Made by a program: the position numbers and the translations under genes
Origin: Canna indica
Lineage: Eukaryota > Streptophyta > Magnoliopsida > Zingiberales > Cannaceae
Assembly (NCBI GenBank): GCA_034359265.1
Contig: CP136896.1
Coordinates: 6,913,501-6,977,500 of the forward strand
DNA: 64,000 bases
Direction: 5' to 3'
Part shown: in pieces, positions 22,835 to 34,505 of the stretch
Position numbering within the stretch: the first letter of the stretch is position 1
Layout of the letters: every line of letters starts with the position of its first letter
Notes under the pieces: generated by a model
Databases searched by the model: none
What the model was told of the DNA's origin: nothing
What the model saw: the letters and a program-made list of their open reading frames with translations, nothing else

Positions 22835-24923
22835 GAACACTTTATGATTTAATTGAAATACCAAAAATACTTCGTGATATTTATTAAAATCATAATTATT
22901 ATAATATACTCAAATTACTTCCTAATTCCATTTATAATCTTAATTATAATTATAATGATATATATATATATATATATATCATTGTTTAAATTTTTTTAAT
23001 TTTAATATGTTTATAAAGTTAATAAACTTAACAATCTAAAATAAAATGTTAATCGCAGTTATATTAATAGTTAGGAATTTTGGTGGAAAGTTTTTAATTG
23101 TCAATATAACTGTAATTAACACCATATTTTAAGTTTTTAGGTTAGTTAAATTCACAAATATGTAAAATTTGAAGTTTCTTATGCAATAAAATGTATATAA
23201 AATTGGTTAAAAATTTTCACCAAAATCTCTAACTACCAATATAAATGTTGTAATTAACATCTCATTTTTAGTTGTTGGATTTATTAACTTCGTAAGTATG
23301 TCAAATTTAAAATTTTCTATGTATTGAAATACGTATATAAGCAATTATGGACTTTTCATCAAATTCCATAATTGCCAATATGGTTATAGTTAAGTTAATC
23401 AATAAATTGGAAGGCAATTTGGGTATATTATAAAAAGTTAAGGTTTTGGTAAATACCATAAAGTATTTATGATTTTGCCAATAAACCATAAAGATTTTAT
23501 GATTTTGCCCATAAACCAAATAAAATTATGAATTTACCAATAGATCCAAAAAAAATATGATTTTGCCAAAATTATTATTTTCTTTCAAGCTTATACGCCG
23601 CAAGAAATGCATTTTGATAAAGGTAATGCTGAAAAAATCAATCAAATCCATGGGGTGACTCTAGAAAGAAGTTGCTCAACCATCCCAAGGGGCATTCGAC
23701 GAATTAATCTTTGCATAGAACTTCTCCGTCGTCAAAAAATAGGTGTTATCTATTGTAATGATTGATAATAGTGAACCTTTTTTGTTTTCGACCATTTTTG
23801 TTAGCAATAATTCGAATATTCCTTGTGTTTTCTGATTGAGTCTTTATAATTCGGATTTCTCTACTTACCATTAGTTGATTTGCTGGATAATCATTCATTA
23901 TGGGTTATCCGTTGGATAACTAAAACTGATTAGTACGGCTCAGATAGATATTATTATCTGTTACTGACTAGATAATTGGTTATCTAGTTTGTAAACAGAT
24001 AACTAGTTCGGCTCGGATAGATACACTATAGTTAATAAATAAATAAATAAATATTTTAAATTATTTTACTAAAATCATAATAAAAATTAACTTAATAAAC
24101 ATAATAAAAATTTACAATTCTCAAGTTCTTGAACAAGTCAAGGAAGTTTGTCCCTTTCAAATTTTCAAGTTTTCAACTGAGTAACGAGTATAATTTATTG
24201 GGTAAATGGGTATTGGATAATGGGTATATGTTCACAACTTAACATACTAAATTATTAATTCTATATAATAATTAATTATAATCGGTTTCAGTTATCGGTT
24301 ATTGTAGATAATCAATAATCAAAATTTATAACCGGTTTCGATTATCGGTTATACGTGAATGGGTAATCGAAATCGAATTCAATTTCATTGGCTTTTTGAA
24401 TTCACTATTCAAACTCAAAATCAGACCATAAATTCACTATCCAAAGCTAGATTTTATGGGTCGATTAATCAATTTCAATTGTCACTCCTAATTTGCAATC
24501 TTAGCATTATAAATTTGGGGTTCTCTGGATCCCCTTATACACTTGGTTCAATGATCTTACCGTATCCAAATTCGTTTAGATAGAGTTTTCTTCAACATTG
24601 GGATACATTTTCACGATGAAGCCTTAATTAAACACCTAAGTTGTAGTGTTTTAAACAATTGGCCTATTATTATTTATATTTTTACAAAAAAAATGACAAA
24701 AATTAATCTCTTTATATTTTAAAATTTTCCAAAAGAGTATGAGAACTCATCCACTGTTGTTTCAAATGCCTAAAATGAACCACTCGTTTACTATTAGCCA
24801 TAGATTTTAAAATTAAGATCATTTACAACAAAGCTGCAAGTATTACTTAAATGGCGGGCAAAATCCAAATCAAAATGGACTTTTGACGGTGATGATAACA
24901 TAGTTTAATGGCAAAATTCATAT
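22835..24923. other. AT-rich intergenic stretch with eroded hAT-like repeats
   Basis: No gene was recognised. 22950-22980 is a (TA)n run. 23410-23580 has several repeats of the phrase ATAAACCATAAAG...TATGATTTTGCC. 24270-24500 carries GGTTTCRGTTATCGGTTAT motifs and a possible right end TGTCACTCCTAA, resembling an eroded hAT MITE whose left end was not located. Confidence 0.45.
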
Positions 24924-25421
24924 TAGAGGTGGCAATAGGCCGAGGCCGCCCATGGGCGGCACGGGCCCAGCCCGATTTAGGGTCGGGCTGGGCACGACCC
25001 GACTGTGCCCAAGGGATGAGTTGGGCTCACCCCCTTGGGCACATGGGTTGTGCCGAGCCCTGCACGGCATGGGCCCCGCCTAGGCTCGGCTAGGCCTGGT
25101 CTGCACCCAGGCCTAGACTGGTTTTCTGTGCTAGACTTAAGAAATATAACATTTAGTTAGTAAAATTATAAAAAAGTAGATAATACCTCTTGGTGTGGTG
25201 GTTAGTTTATTAGAAAAAAGATTGAAGGTTGGTAGTTTGAGTCTCATCACTAACCTTAATAATGCATGTTTTTAATATTTCGGGCCAATTCGGGCCGGGC
25301 CGAGCCCGAAGGGGCGGGCTCAGGCCCGGGCTGGGCCGCCCCTTTGAGTAGTCGGACTGTGGGCACGGGCCAGAGGTGGCCGGGCCTGGGCTGGCCCAGG
25401 CAAGGCCCATTGCCACCTATA
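24924..25421. mobile_element. hAT-like MITE, GGCC-rich family
   Basis: The ends are TAGAGGTGGCAATAGGCC and, reverse-complemented from the right, TATAGGTGGCAATGGGCC. The flanks ATTCATAT and CACCATAT share the last five of eight bases. The arms are GC-rich with GGGCCGGGC and GGCCCAGG motifs in opposite orientation, and a tRNA-like segment sits in the AT-rich middle. The open frames across the GC-rich arms exist on both strands and are not proteins. Confidence 0.75.
25188..25252 (+). other. tRNA-like segment inside the GGCC-rich MITE
   Basis: TTGGTGTGGTGGTTAGTTTA (A-box/D-arm-like) is followed by GGTTGGTAGTTTGAGTCTCA (T-arm-like, with TTTGAGTCTC in the B-box position). It closely matches the reverse complement of 11333-11389. 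Confidence 0.5.
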
Positions 25422-27770
25422 CACCATATAGGACCTGCAAAAGACACTCTGACATGCGATCGACCATCAACTGAACTGTCCAACCAAACTTTTTTGATTC
25501 GTTGAACGATCATATTTCAAATTATACCTCTCCAAACTCTATAAAAGCTTATGGTTTCATCTTGTTTAGGTTTCCTATTGTTTATTGAGCAAATATATGA
25601 TCCTTGAGAGCTTCAAAGGATCATTCAAAGTCAAAACCCTAATTCTCATTTCAAAGCCTTCAAACGCCATTACAAGCCTTCAAATCCAAATTTCTACTTA
25701 ATTTAAGGCCTTGGAGTACTAGGAGGCTACTTGGAGGAGCTTGCTTGAGTTTTGGCTCATTTATTTGTATTTTTTATTGTTATTTAGTTATTATTCAAAG
25801 TTGTTAAGTAAGTAGTAGTGTTACACCTAGGGTTATTTGTAATTGATTGTTTCTCTTTAGAATAGTGGTTGACACATCCTACAGTGTTGAGGGATAAGTC
25901 CTCTTTGTATTCTTTAGTAAACATTCAACTTATAAAGAGTCAAGGTTACAAATCCTTGGTGATGAACCAATGTAGTGTAGTAGGCGGTGTTGTCGAACCA
26001 CTCTAAATTTCACTTGTTAGCATTGATCACCATTTTAATCTTGGTTCACACACACAAGGTCAATCACACTTTCAAATACAAATAAATAAATCACAAAATA
26101 TAACAATAATGGAGCAAGTAAACCAAACAATGTATACTTAGCTACAACACAAAGTTTCCTAATCCTCTTTATGCATTTAGATGATAAATCAATGGAAAGC
26201 AAATGTCAAATCAAGGTATGAACTCAAAACTAGGGTTTCCTCAAGAATTTGGCACAATCAATGCAAGGGTTTATCAAATGGTGGCATAATAAGCTCTAAG
26301 GGGTCAAAGGAAGATTGTTAAGGCCTTTAAATAAGCAACACTACTCAAGCTTCGGATCCAACAAATTGAAATGACTAAAAAAGAGACGTTCGGCTCACCG
26401 GTCGCACGTCGGTTGATCATAAGTCAATCGACGATCGATCGAAGCTGCGACATAACTGCACAGTGTGTAATTTCAGCCCGCTTCGATCTTCGATCTGGGT
26501 TTCAAGTTTCGGGTTTGGTTTTTAGGGATCTTTGCATCATAATGAGGATTATACAATTATTTTAGAAACCCTATACTTAAACTCTAACTTCCGGATGAAT
26601 TTAGAGCATCAACGAGCATCCTTCTAATTTTTGTCGATTTCATCATTTTTTTTATCGCGGACGTCACGTGCAACCCAACTTGGAACCTAAAAATATTTTT
26701 TTCATAAAATCATTAGTTCTATGTTTGTTATCATCAAAATCAAGATTAAGACCTAGGTTGAAAACCTTAGGCCAACAAGGTGCATGTGCCAATGGAAGTC
26801 TAAGCAATGGGGCAGAAATTGCTTTCTACTTATCAGCTTGTGGGTCCCACCGGACGTGCCAAAATTGATGTCTTGCTTTTCAGCTCCCAGTATGGTGTGT
26901 AGAGTTGAGGCACACAAGAGTGCCATAAAGTTGTTGCAATGATACAATCAAGACGGGCTTGACCCTATCATGAGATGTCTTGATAGCAATACAAGTTTGA
27001 TCTCAAAAGAGTAATCATGCGATTGACACTAGAGGAGGAGAAATGGGGGAATCTGCTCCTCGGCAACGATTTCCCAAGCTACTCCAGAAAGTGCTTGGTT
27101 AAGCAGTCAGCAGGAGTTGTTGTGGGTTTGGCGCATAGTTGATGTATTAGATTTGATCATCAGAACGTACAGCAAATCATCGGGAGGGGATAGAATTAGG
27201 TCACTAGGGCACACAGACTAATTGCCAAACCAATGGATGGCCAGATTAGGTCGCTAGAAAGAAGCGTACAACTAATTGCTAACCGATAAAACTTTAGACT
27301 CGATCATCGGAGCGCACAATGAATCATCGAACATGTAAAGATAATCGGATTAGGTCACCAAATGCATTGAAGCGTGAATTGGTGTACGACTAATGGTCGA
27401 AAAAAATATAAGTAAAGATAGATAAAAAAAGATAAACATTGCTGAAAAGCAATAAAGATAAGCAGTAAATGTGTTAAAAAGATAAATAAGATAAATGACT
27501 AGTTTGTTTGGTTGATCGAGGGATCTCTTCCCCCGTGTACCCCAAAGCTATTATAGTTTCATTACATCATGTTGTGGTTGAGTGGACTCTGAATTATAGC
27601 GCCAAAGGCTCTGCTTTGGCTAAGTAGTGTGCGTGGTGGTCCTACATTTGCTGGAGATGTTTGTGACATGTTTTACTTCATGGGGCATGAAGTTCGGCTG
27701 TGGCGGCATGTCTTCGTCAACCCCTCCCTCTATTTTTTCCAAAGGTGTGATGTCTTCAAACTTTCAAGGG
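25422..27770. other. Intergenic region, probable old LTR-element debris
   Basis: There is no recognised gene. The phrase GTGGGTCCCACCGGACGTGC (26831-26850) looks like sequence I associate with the ends of plant LTR elements, and 27120-27400 repeats the phrases GATTAGGTCRCTAG and ATCATCGRA. Neither allows an element to be bounded. 26400-26440 has a short run of TCGATCGATC-like sequence. Confidence 0.35.
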
Positions 27771-27961
27771 TGATCATCGATCGGTTCGGTAAATTAACTG
27801 AACTGAACTCTCGGTTAACCCATCTCGGTTCGAAAAATGAAAATTTTCTATTAACTATTTACCTGACTAAAAAAAATCGATTAATTCGGTTCGGTTAATT
27901 AAATTTTTTGTTCGGTTAATTTAACGAATTCACCAAAAAAATATTTATCATATTTATACAT

Positions 27962-28310
27962 CACCAAGATTTGAACTCAAACCACTTAAATAAAATGGTT
28001 AATTAATGAATATATCACGACTTCTACTAAAAATTAAATAAAAAAAATGTTGACGGTACTTACTACACATTAGCTATTTAATTTTTTATATTAATTTAAT
28101 GGTTGATTGGACTTATTAAGACATGTCATCGTTTCCAGGTCAGCAGTTTAACGAGAAACTTAACTAGAGTTTGACGGTGTGCTACAATTGAAACGAATCG
28201 AAAGTTGAAGCATGCATTTGAAACAAATGAAAAGTCGTGATAGATTTGGAAATTTTGGTAAAAATCATGATATATTCATTAATTAACCCTAAATAAAAAT
28301 ATATTTTTGG
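27962..28310 (-). other. tRNA-like segment split by a MULE MITE
   Basis: With 27998-28289 and one 9-bp target copy removed, the minus strand reads a spacer of AAATATATTTTTATTTAAG type, then GTTTGAGTTCAAATCTTGGT. This matches the better-preserved copy at 30163-30226. Confidence 0.45.
27998..28289. mobile_element. Mutator-like MITE (292 bp) with perfect 9-bp target duplication
   Basis: The left end TGGTTAATTAATGAATATAT pairs with the right end ATATATTCATTAATTAACCC. Both flanks are TAAATAAAA (27989-27997 and 28290-28298). The 9-bp duplication and the GGTTAATT-type end fit Mutator-like elements. It lies inside the tRNA-like segment of the surrounding hAT MITE. Confidence 0.85.
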
Positions 28311-28620
28311 GTCGGCGAGGACCGAGCAAGCAATAAAAAAAATTGCGCAACGAAAAAACAATAAAACGATCCTCTACTCAAGCAGATTGATGGTTCTCAA
28401 TAAAATCAGTACAAGTTTAGTGGCTATACTTTTGAAGAGCTAGCTTTGTCTTTTGTTCCACAAGTCCAAGATCTCGATCTTGCTTCGGATCCTAGGTGAT
28501 GCCTATGACAAACACCCTCTACAGTAAGCACACGAACGAACATGATGAATAGGGTGGCTTCTAAGTGCTAGCTCGGCTGCCTCGGAACTCCTTCCAATCT
28601 TGGTAAGCAAGGAATTCCTT

Positions 28621-28657
<37 letters not shown>

Positions 28658-30110
28658 GAGGTCGGCTACCACAATAAGAGCTCGGCTTCCTTCAAAATGA
28701 GGTCGACTACCTTCGAAAATGAGGTCAATGATCATCAAATATGAAAACTCATAGGTGGATATTAATAGACGCATCAAGAAACATAGATTGTGTCATCAGG
28801 ACCGTTGATCAATTAGGACCATATTCGGAATCTTAAAACACTTTTAATAGCCTAATATTATATATGTATTAATAATAATTATCAAGGTCAAATTACCTTA
28901 ATTTAACATTCTAGTTTTAATAAATCCTTTAGTAACGATTATTAAATATACATTACCTAAAATGTGATCAACATAATTTCAATTTTAAAATCTCATTTAA
29001 AATTAAGAATAATTAATTCTGATTTAAAAACTTCTTTTAAATTTAAAATTTAATTTCCAAATAGAGAATTAATTGGTTACTTGTCATGTGGATCTGATTC
29101 GACAAATGTAACCTTAAGCCCAATTTAGTTCGCTCTATGTGTGCGACCTTGTAAGCTCACTTAACGTTGGTTGTAGGCCCAAACCTCATTTGCGGTCCAC
29201 AAGTCATAAGTGGCCTCTAGCAATATATTATGACTCTCCAAGTTAAGTGAAAGTCGGAATATGAACAAACCTAACACAGTGATATTCTGTCCTTTTGTCA
29301 TGCGATATCTGGATCAAGAATAAGACATGGATGACATCATCCTTATATTATTCAATCTAGTTTCTCCATTCCTAAGTAGACTGACTCAATAAATAGCATT
29401 GATACTCATATCAATTCATTTGAGCACGACCATGCATTTCCTCAGTCTCACTCATCAAGGGACACAGATATATCTCTCTCATATACGAGAGGAATAAATT
29501 CCTTCACGACTACACATATTTCAATGCATGATTCATTCTATGTCCAATTGTTGTCTTTGTTATCATCAGATTAAATATCATATTAGACTAGGTCAAAACA
29601 CAGAACTCATCATATAGGAATACATGGTGACATCAGGTCGAATGACTGAAATACCACTACTACTATGAGATATACTAATGATATAAATTCATGTAGTATC
29701 CTCACGGTGGGTTTGTCCAACACAATATTCTCCAACATGTATATATGATCTGACTTTAATATCTTCTATTCATGATCAGTAAAACATGATCATCGTTAGT
29801 CATACTTCATACTAGTTTTCATTTATTATCGTTCCAATGATAATGACCGACTATGGACTATTTAGAATAGTATTCCAACTGTCTTAGGATTTTACTATCG
29901 AGTTTCATACTTGAAAGACCATTAGGCGAAATCAACTTATTCAAGTAATCTCTTATCAAGTTAAATATGCTCACAATAAATAACAAGATAAAGCAAATGT
30001 TCCATTTATTAAAAAGAAATGTGACAATAATAATATTGTTCCATTGGCCTATGGCACACTACTAACATATATAACCTTAACTACTCTAACAAATCATACT
30101 ATTTAATATA
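28311..30110. other. Non-coding, retroelement-like sequence
   Basis: No open frame is convincing. Sequences such as CTCATCAAGGGACACAGATA and the run of short date-stamp-like phrases at 29330-29740 look like the non-coding interiors of plant Copia/LARD elements, a resemblance from memory that needs a search. A (TC)n run lies at 28627-28655. GAGGTCGACTACC and GAGGTCGGCTACC copies at 28660-28720 are short local repeats. Confidence 0.35.
28627..28655. repeat. (TC)n microsatellite
   Basis: About 14 uninterrupted CT dinucleotides. Confidence 0.9.
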
Positions 30111-30162
30111 AATTTTACTAATATAAACTATATCTATAATTATAAAATAAATAACAATTATA

Positions 30163-30226
30163 CCTCACCAAGATTCGAACCTGAGTCCTTAGAATAAAAA
30201 TATATTATTTTAACCACATAAGTAAA
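30163..30226 (-). other. tRNA-like segment, best-preserved copy
   Basis: On the minus strand: TTACTTATGTGGTTA (D-arm/A-box-like), an AT-rich spacer, then AGGTTCGAATCTTGGTGAGG. The latter contains a perfect B-box core GGTTCGAATC and a T-arm-like stem. This is the clearest tRNA resemblance in the window. The anticodon region has decayed into AT-rich sequence, so it is not a functional tRNA gene. Confidence 0.6.
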
Positions 30227-30421
30227 CAATACTATATATATATTTATTTTATTTAGCTTAAATTAGATTTCAACATTTCAGTTAATTTATCAAACTGAAT
30301 CGAAAACCAAAAATATTAAAAAAATTAACTGTTAACCGAACCAAAAATTAATTAGACATATTGATTCAGTTAATTCAATTTCGATTCAGTTAGTTAATGG
30401 CCGGTAAATTTTGCTCACCAC

Positions 30422-30780
30422 CTACTTTTACTTTCATGGAGGGAGACTTGTCTTCGCTAACCCCCCTGTCGGGTATGCTTCTTGTGCGAGACTCCGACCC
30501 TAAGCGCCACAAAGCCCAAACATAAAGCCTTTCCTGTCTCGGTTACTAGCTTGAGTATGATGTTACCCGCTCCATGTGTTTACCGCCTTCAGCTAATAGT
30601 CAATCAGCTATTTTTAGTGTTAACAATAAAATAAATTTATTTTTAGCAATCCATATTAGTATTTTTGTATTTCATTGTAGACTAAATGTTATTTTATTAA
30701 CAAAAAGTAATATTTTCTTGGTTTTTAAGCATTTAAAATATTTTGCTTAAAACTTTACCAGTAGTTACAAAAGTCTTTAA
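30422..30780. other. Spacer with no recognised feature
   Basis: A mixed-composition spacer with no open frame or repeat of note. Confidence 0.4.
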
Positions 30781-31918
30781 CGGTGTTTGGTTGCCCGCAA
30801 GTACAAATACTGCAAAAAGCATTTACATGCAAAGGTAAATGCTCGCGAATAGAATTTACAGCCTACTGTTTGGTTGCCCGCAAATAGAGTTGCAACTTTT
30901 ATTTGCAAGCATTTGGTTGATCGCAAATGAAAGTTGTAATTACACTTGCAACTTTCATATTCGTATCTAGGTCTAGTAATTTTGACCCGGTCTGATAGCC
31001 CAACACGATAAAATTATGCTCGGGTCACCCATTATCGTGTCGGACCAGGGGATGTAGCTAAGTCCGACCCGGTCTTATAGCCTAATAAGCGATAGGGTAG
31101 GCTGGCGTAGACTAGACTGGTAAGCGCCTCGGGTGGAGTGAACCCATGCCTAGCTAGCTTGATCAGCACTAGGCTAAGCCTCGCACCACTGCACCAGGCT
31201 AAGCCTCGCACTAGGCTGGCCCGAGCTCAGTTCGGGACCATCCTGAACCTGGCCCAAGTTCTAAGCGACGACCCCGTGCTGAGCTGGGTCGCCCCTCTGG
31301 GAATTTGGTCGTGCCAAACACATCTTGACTGGCAACGGGCCTAATTGGGCACGAGACTGGGCCGACTCGAGTAAAACCCATTTGAGGCACGAAGATGTCA
31401 GTCAAATAGAGGTGAAAGGGTAAATATGTTATTTTACCCCCAACAATATTTGATCGACTATAATTGAATCAATTTGACCCAAAATAATATTATTTAATAC
31501 TCTAAATCACCATTTAGTTTAGTAAAATATGTTTTATATTATTTAATTATTTATCAAAATAAATTAATAACTTTAATTACTATATAATACTAAAAAAAAT
31601 ACCAAACAACATCAGATCTAAAATATGACACTATCATCGTGTTCAGCGCGCAAAAAATTATAATTTTGGTATTTATCTCGTCTCTATCCAACGTCTCGAA
31701 GTCGCCCAAATTAATTATTGCATTTGCAGCTCGCAATCTTGTATTGCAGGCTTTTTGGACTGCAATTTTATTTGTAGCCTACAAATGATATTAGAAACAC
31801 AAGTTGTAACTACTAAATATTGCAAAAGATTTTTACAGGCAATCAAACAAATATTTTGTCTAAATGCTACAACTAGAGTTGCAGCATTTATACTTGCGGG
31901 CAACCAAATACACTCCGA
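30781..31918. mobile_element. MITE with ends CGGTGTTTGGTTGCCCGCAA, enlarged by a GC-rich insertion
   Basis: The left end CGGTGTTTGGTTGCCCGCAA (30781) pairs with the right end TTGCGGGCAACCAAATACAC (to about 31918). Further inside, both arms carry TTGCAACTTT/AAGTTGTAAC and TTTGGTTG motifs. The middle (30965-31400) is a GC-rich block with GACCCGG and GGCCCGAG motifs that resembles the arms of the GGCC-rich hAT MITEs and is probably a nested element. No target duplication was established. Confidence 0.6.
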
Positions 31919-32619
31919 AGATTATAAAAATTGCGAAAGATAATTTTAATCACTAAATTAGTGTTTAGCCATTAAAGAAATACTATAAAGATTTGTCACA
32001 AATAAATTTATGTTATATTTGAGCAAAAAAAAACACAATGTAGCGCTTAAAGACTTTCGTGAATAAAAAAAAAATAGCCACTAAAAAGTTGTTTAGTTAC
32101 TAAATAATACAAAAGGGATTGATAAAAATAAATTCATACCGTGCTTAATTAAAAAATAATATAATTTAAGCACTTAATAATTAATAAAATCAAGAAAACA
32201 GTAATGATGACTTACTAAAATAATATTTCACCATTAAAAAACACTATAGGAATTACCAAAATTAAATTCTTGCTACACTTAATCACAAAAATACAATTTA
32301 GACATTAAAAATATTAATTTTAGCCATTAACATAGCATTTAACCACTAAAGAAACACTATGGTTATGATTTTGGATGTTTTGACTTTTATATTATGATTT
32401 TGAGTATTTTCAATAGTTGTTATGGCTTTGAAATAATGCTCAAAAATATTTTTTATAGTTATAAACTATATAAAAATTATTTTAGAAATACTAAATCTGA
32501 TTAAGTGGGTAAATAATATTTTTATTTTATTTTAAAAAATGATAACTACATTAATAGGAATTCTTTTAAATCGTATTTTGGGAGAGGAAAATTCTCATAT
32601 TGAGATTTTAGGGGTAAAA
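31919..32619. other. AT-rich spacer
   Basis: No coding sequence. 31955-32350 repeats the phrase TTAGCCATTAAAGAAACACTAT in several variants (about every 80-100 bp), indicating an old local duplication. Confidence 0.45.
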
Positions 32620-33560
32620 ATTATCAAATTTGGAACCTAATGCTTGAGATACCTATATATATAATTTTTTAAAAATATTTTTAATTTATGAAATATTTTT
32701 TTTAATAAAAATAAAATGTTATAGTTTAAAAATATATTTTTAAACTGTCTAATGTATTAGAGACTTTTGTACTAAATTTAAATTAAAAATTATGAAATAT
32801 TTTGATGAAAAATATTTTTTTTAACCATAACACCTCTTTCATATTTAAAAATATATTTTTTATTAATTAAAATTATTTTTTAAAATTATAAAACTATTAT
32901 AGACTTTGGACAAAAATCTCTAATGCATTTGAGACTTTTGCCCAATGTCTATAAAATTTAATTTAAATTTAAAATATTAAAATATTTTTTTATAGACTCT
33001 ATCATATTTTTTATACCACATATATATTTTATGAATTAAATATTTTTTTTTTAAAATTATAAAATTATTATAAATAAAAGTATCTAACTCATTAGAGACT
33101 TTTTTCTAAAACCTATAAAATTAATTTTTAATTTAAAATAGTAAAATATTTTTTGTCCAAAATATTTTGATAGACTCTAGCACATCTTTTATATCACATA
33201 TATATTTTTTATGAATTAAATTTTATTTTTTTAATTATCAATCTATTTATAAACAAAAGTCTTTAACTCATTAGAGACTTTTGTGAAAAATCTATAATAG
33301 CTACATAATTTGAAAAAAAAAATTAATTCATGAAATACTTTTTTAATGATACAAAAGAGGTACTATGATCCAAAAAAATATTTTACATCAAAATATTTCA
33401 TAATTTTTAATTTAAATTTATAGACTTTATGCAAAAGTCTTTAATGTATTAGAGAGTTTGAAAATATTTTTTTTAGACTTTAATATCTCATTTTCATCAT
33501 AAAAATATTTTATAAATTTTAATTATTTTTAAAAAAAAATTGACCGAAGTCTCTAAGACT
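32620..33560. repeat. AT-rich tandem array, period about 170 bp, with a conserved palindrome
   Basis: The anchor TCTCTAATGCATTAGAGACT and variants recur near 32750, 32915, 33085, 33262 and 33440, with a last partial copy near 33545. The spacings are about 165-180 bp. Between anchors the units share AAAATTAATTTTTAATTTAA, ATAGACTCTAKCA and CACATATATATTTTTTATGA. The units are strongly diverged. The same anchor and some neighbouring bases occur at 8870-9020 inside the LTR element, so the array may derive from it. Confidence 0.7.
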
Positions 33561-34405
33561 CTAACTGGGTCGAGGATAAAACGAGAATTCAGAACTTAAT
33601 TTAGGTTCCGGATTTGAAAAAATTTTCTTCCCAAAATTAAAATTTTAAAAATTACTTTAATAGTAGGATTTATAATATAAGAAAAAAATATAAAAGAATT
33701 GGAGAGATACGTGAAATTCTGAAAAGTTTCAAATATATTTATACATTGAGTAACGAAGGATTAAATATTTTTGAACTCATTTTAGAGCTTTCTCAAAAAT
33801 TAAATATTTTTTGAAGTCTTTTAGAGCTTTCTCATAAAACAGTTATAGTTTTGATAAGTACCAAAACAAGTTGTCACATAGTTGATGGCAACGGTTTGTA
33901 TATTTTTTAGAGATCTAATATTCGAATCTTAGTATAGTCACTTATTATAATTTTCTATTTTTGTTAAAAAAAATATACCATAACAAATTTATAATATTAG
34001 ACTCTATTGATTAATTATTAAATTAACTTGTCAAAATTATAAGCTCGTAAAACATTTGTCAAAATCATAATTTTCTTTTTGTAGAATCTTAAAATACTTC
34101 CCAAAATACCAAATTCCTCCCAACCCTCATCGTTCATGTCTCAACTCATTTCAATAAATATTTTTTGAAGGTATTTTAGAGTTTTCTCAAAAATAATCAT
34201 GATTTTGATCAATATCATAACAAGTTTATAATTTTGAAAAAAGAAATTCAAAAGTTTTTATGCTTTAAGCAAATTTCTTTTGTCTATTTATCATAAATAG
34301 TTATGATTTTGCACCCAAAAAAAAATCAGTGATTTTTTTGGGCAACTTATCAAATCTCTATTTATTAATTTAATTTCCTTTCTTGTTTTAGCACTTCCAT
34401 CTTAG
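33561..34405. other. AT-rich region upstream of the defensin-like gene
   Basis: Two related segments, at 33760-33850 and 34140-34240, share AGAGCTTTCTCAAAAAT and GTTTTGATMARTA phrases, indicating an old duplication. 33868-33943 has GTTGATGGCAACGG followed by ATTCGAATCTTAGT, a possible further tRNA-like segment. No gene was recognised. Confidence 0.4.
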
Positions 34406-34412
34406 TATAAAT
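34406..34412 (+). promoter_or_regulatory. Candidate TATA box of the defensin-like gene
   Basis: TATAAAT lies 94 bp before the ATG, a usual distance for a short plant 5' leader. TATA-like strings are common in this AT-rich region, so support is moderate. Confidence 0.4.
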
Positions 34413-34505
34413 TATGATCTAATTTGCATTGTCTTCACCACAAAATTACAAACAAGGAATAACCTTTGGAGATAGAACTCGCGTTTAAAAAGTTTCACAA
34501 CACAA

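Larger units (their letters stand above)
27771..30421. mobile_element. Composite hAT MITE split by a MULE MITE and by retroelement-like DNA
   Basis: The left arm (27771-27945) starts AGGGTGATCATCGATCGG and is rich in CGGTTCGGTTAA. The right arm (30240-30421) is rich in the complementary TTAACCGAACC and ends TTTTGCTCACCACCT. Both arms have a tRNA-like segment at their inner edge, at 27962-28305 (split) and 30163-30226. The left copy is interrupted by a 292-bp MULE MITE, and 28306-30110 separates the two. A target duplication is only hinted at (AACTTTCA and ACTTTTAC). Either one element was broken up, or two related MITEs are present, each lacking one arm. Confidence 0.55.

Noticed and set aside
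30163..30226. Functional tRNA gene
   Set aside because: A B-box and an A-box-like motif are present, but the acceptor and anticodon arms do not pair; treated as a tRNA-like remnant.
32620..33560. Centromeric satellite
   Set aside because: The period near 170 bp is suggestive, but only about five diverged units are present and the anchor also occurs in an LTR element; kept as a satellite-like array only.
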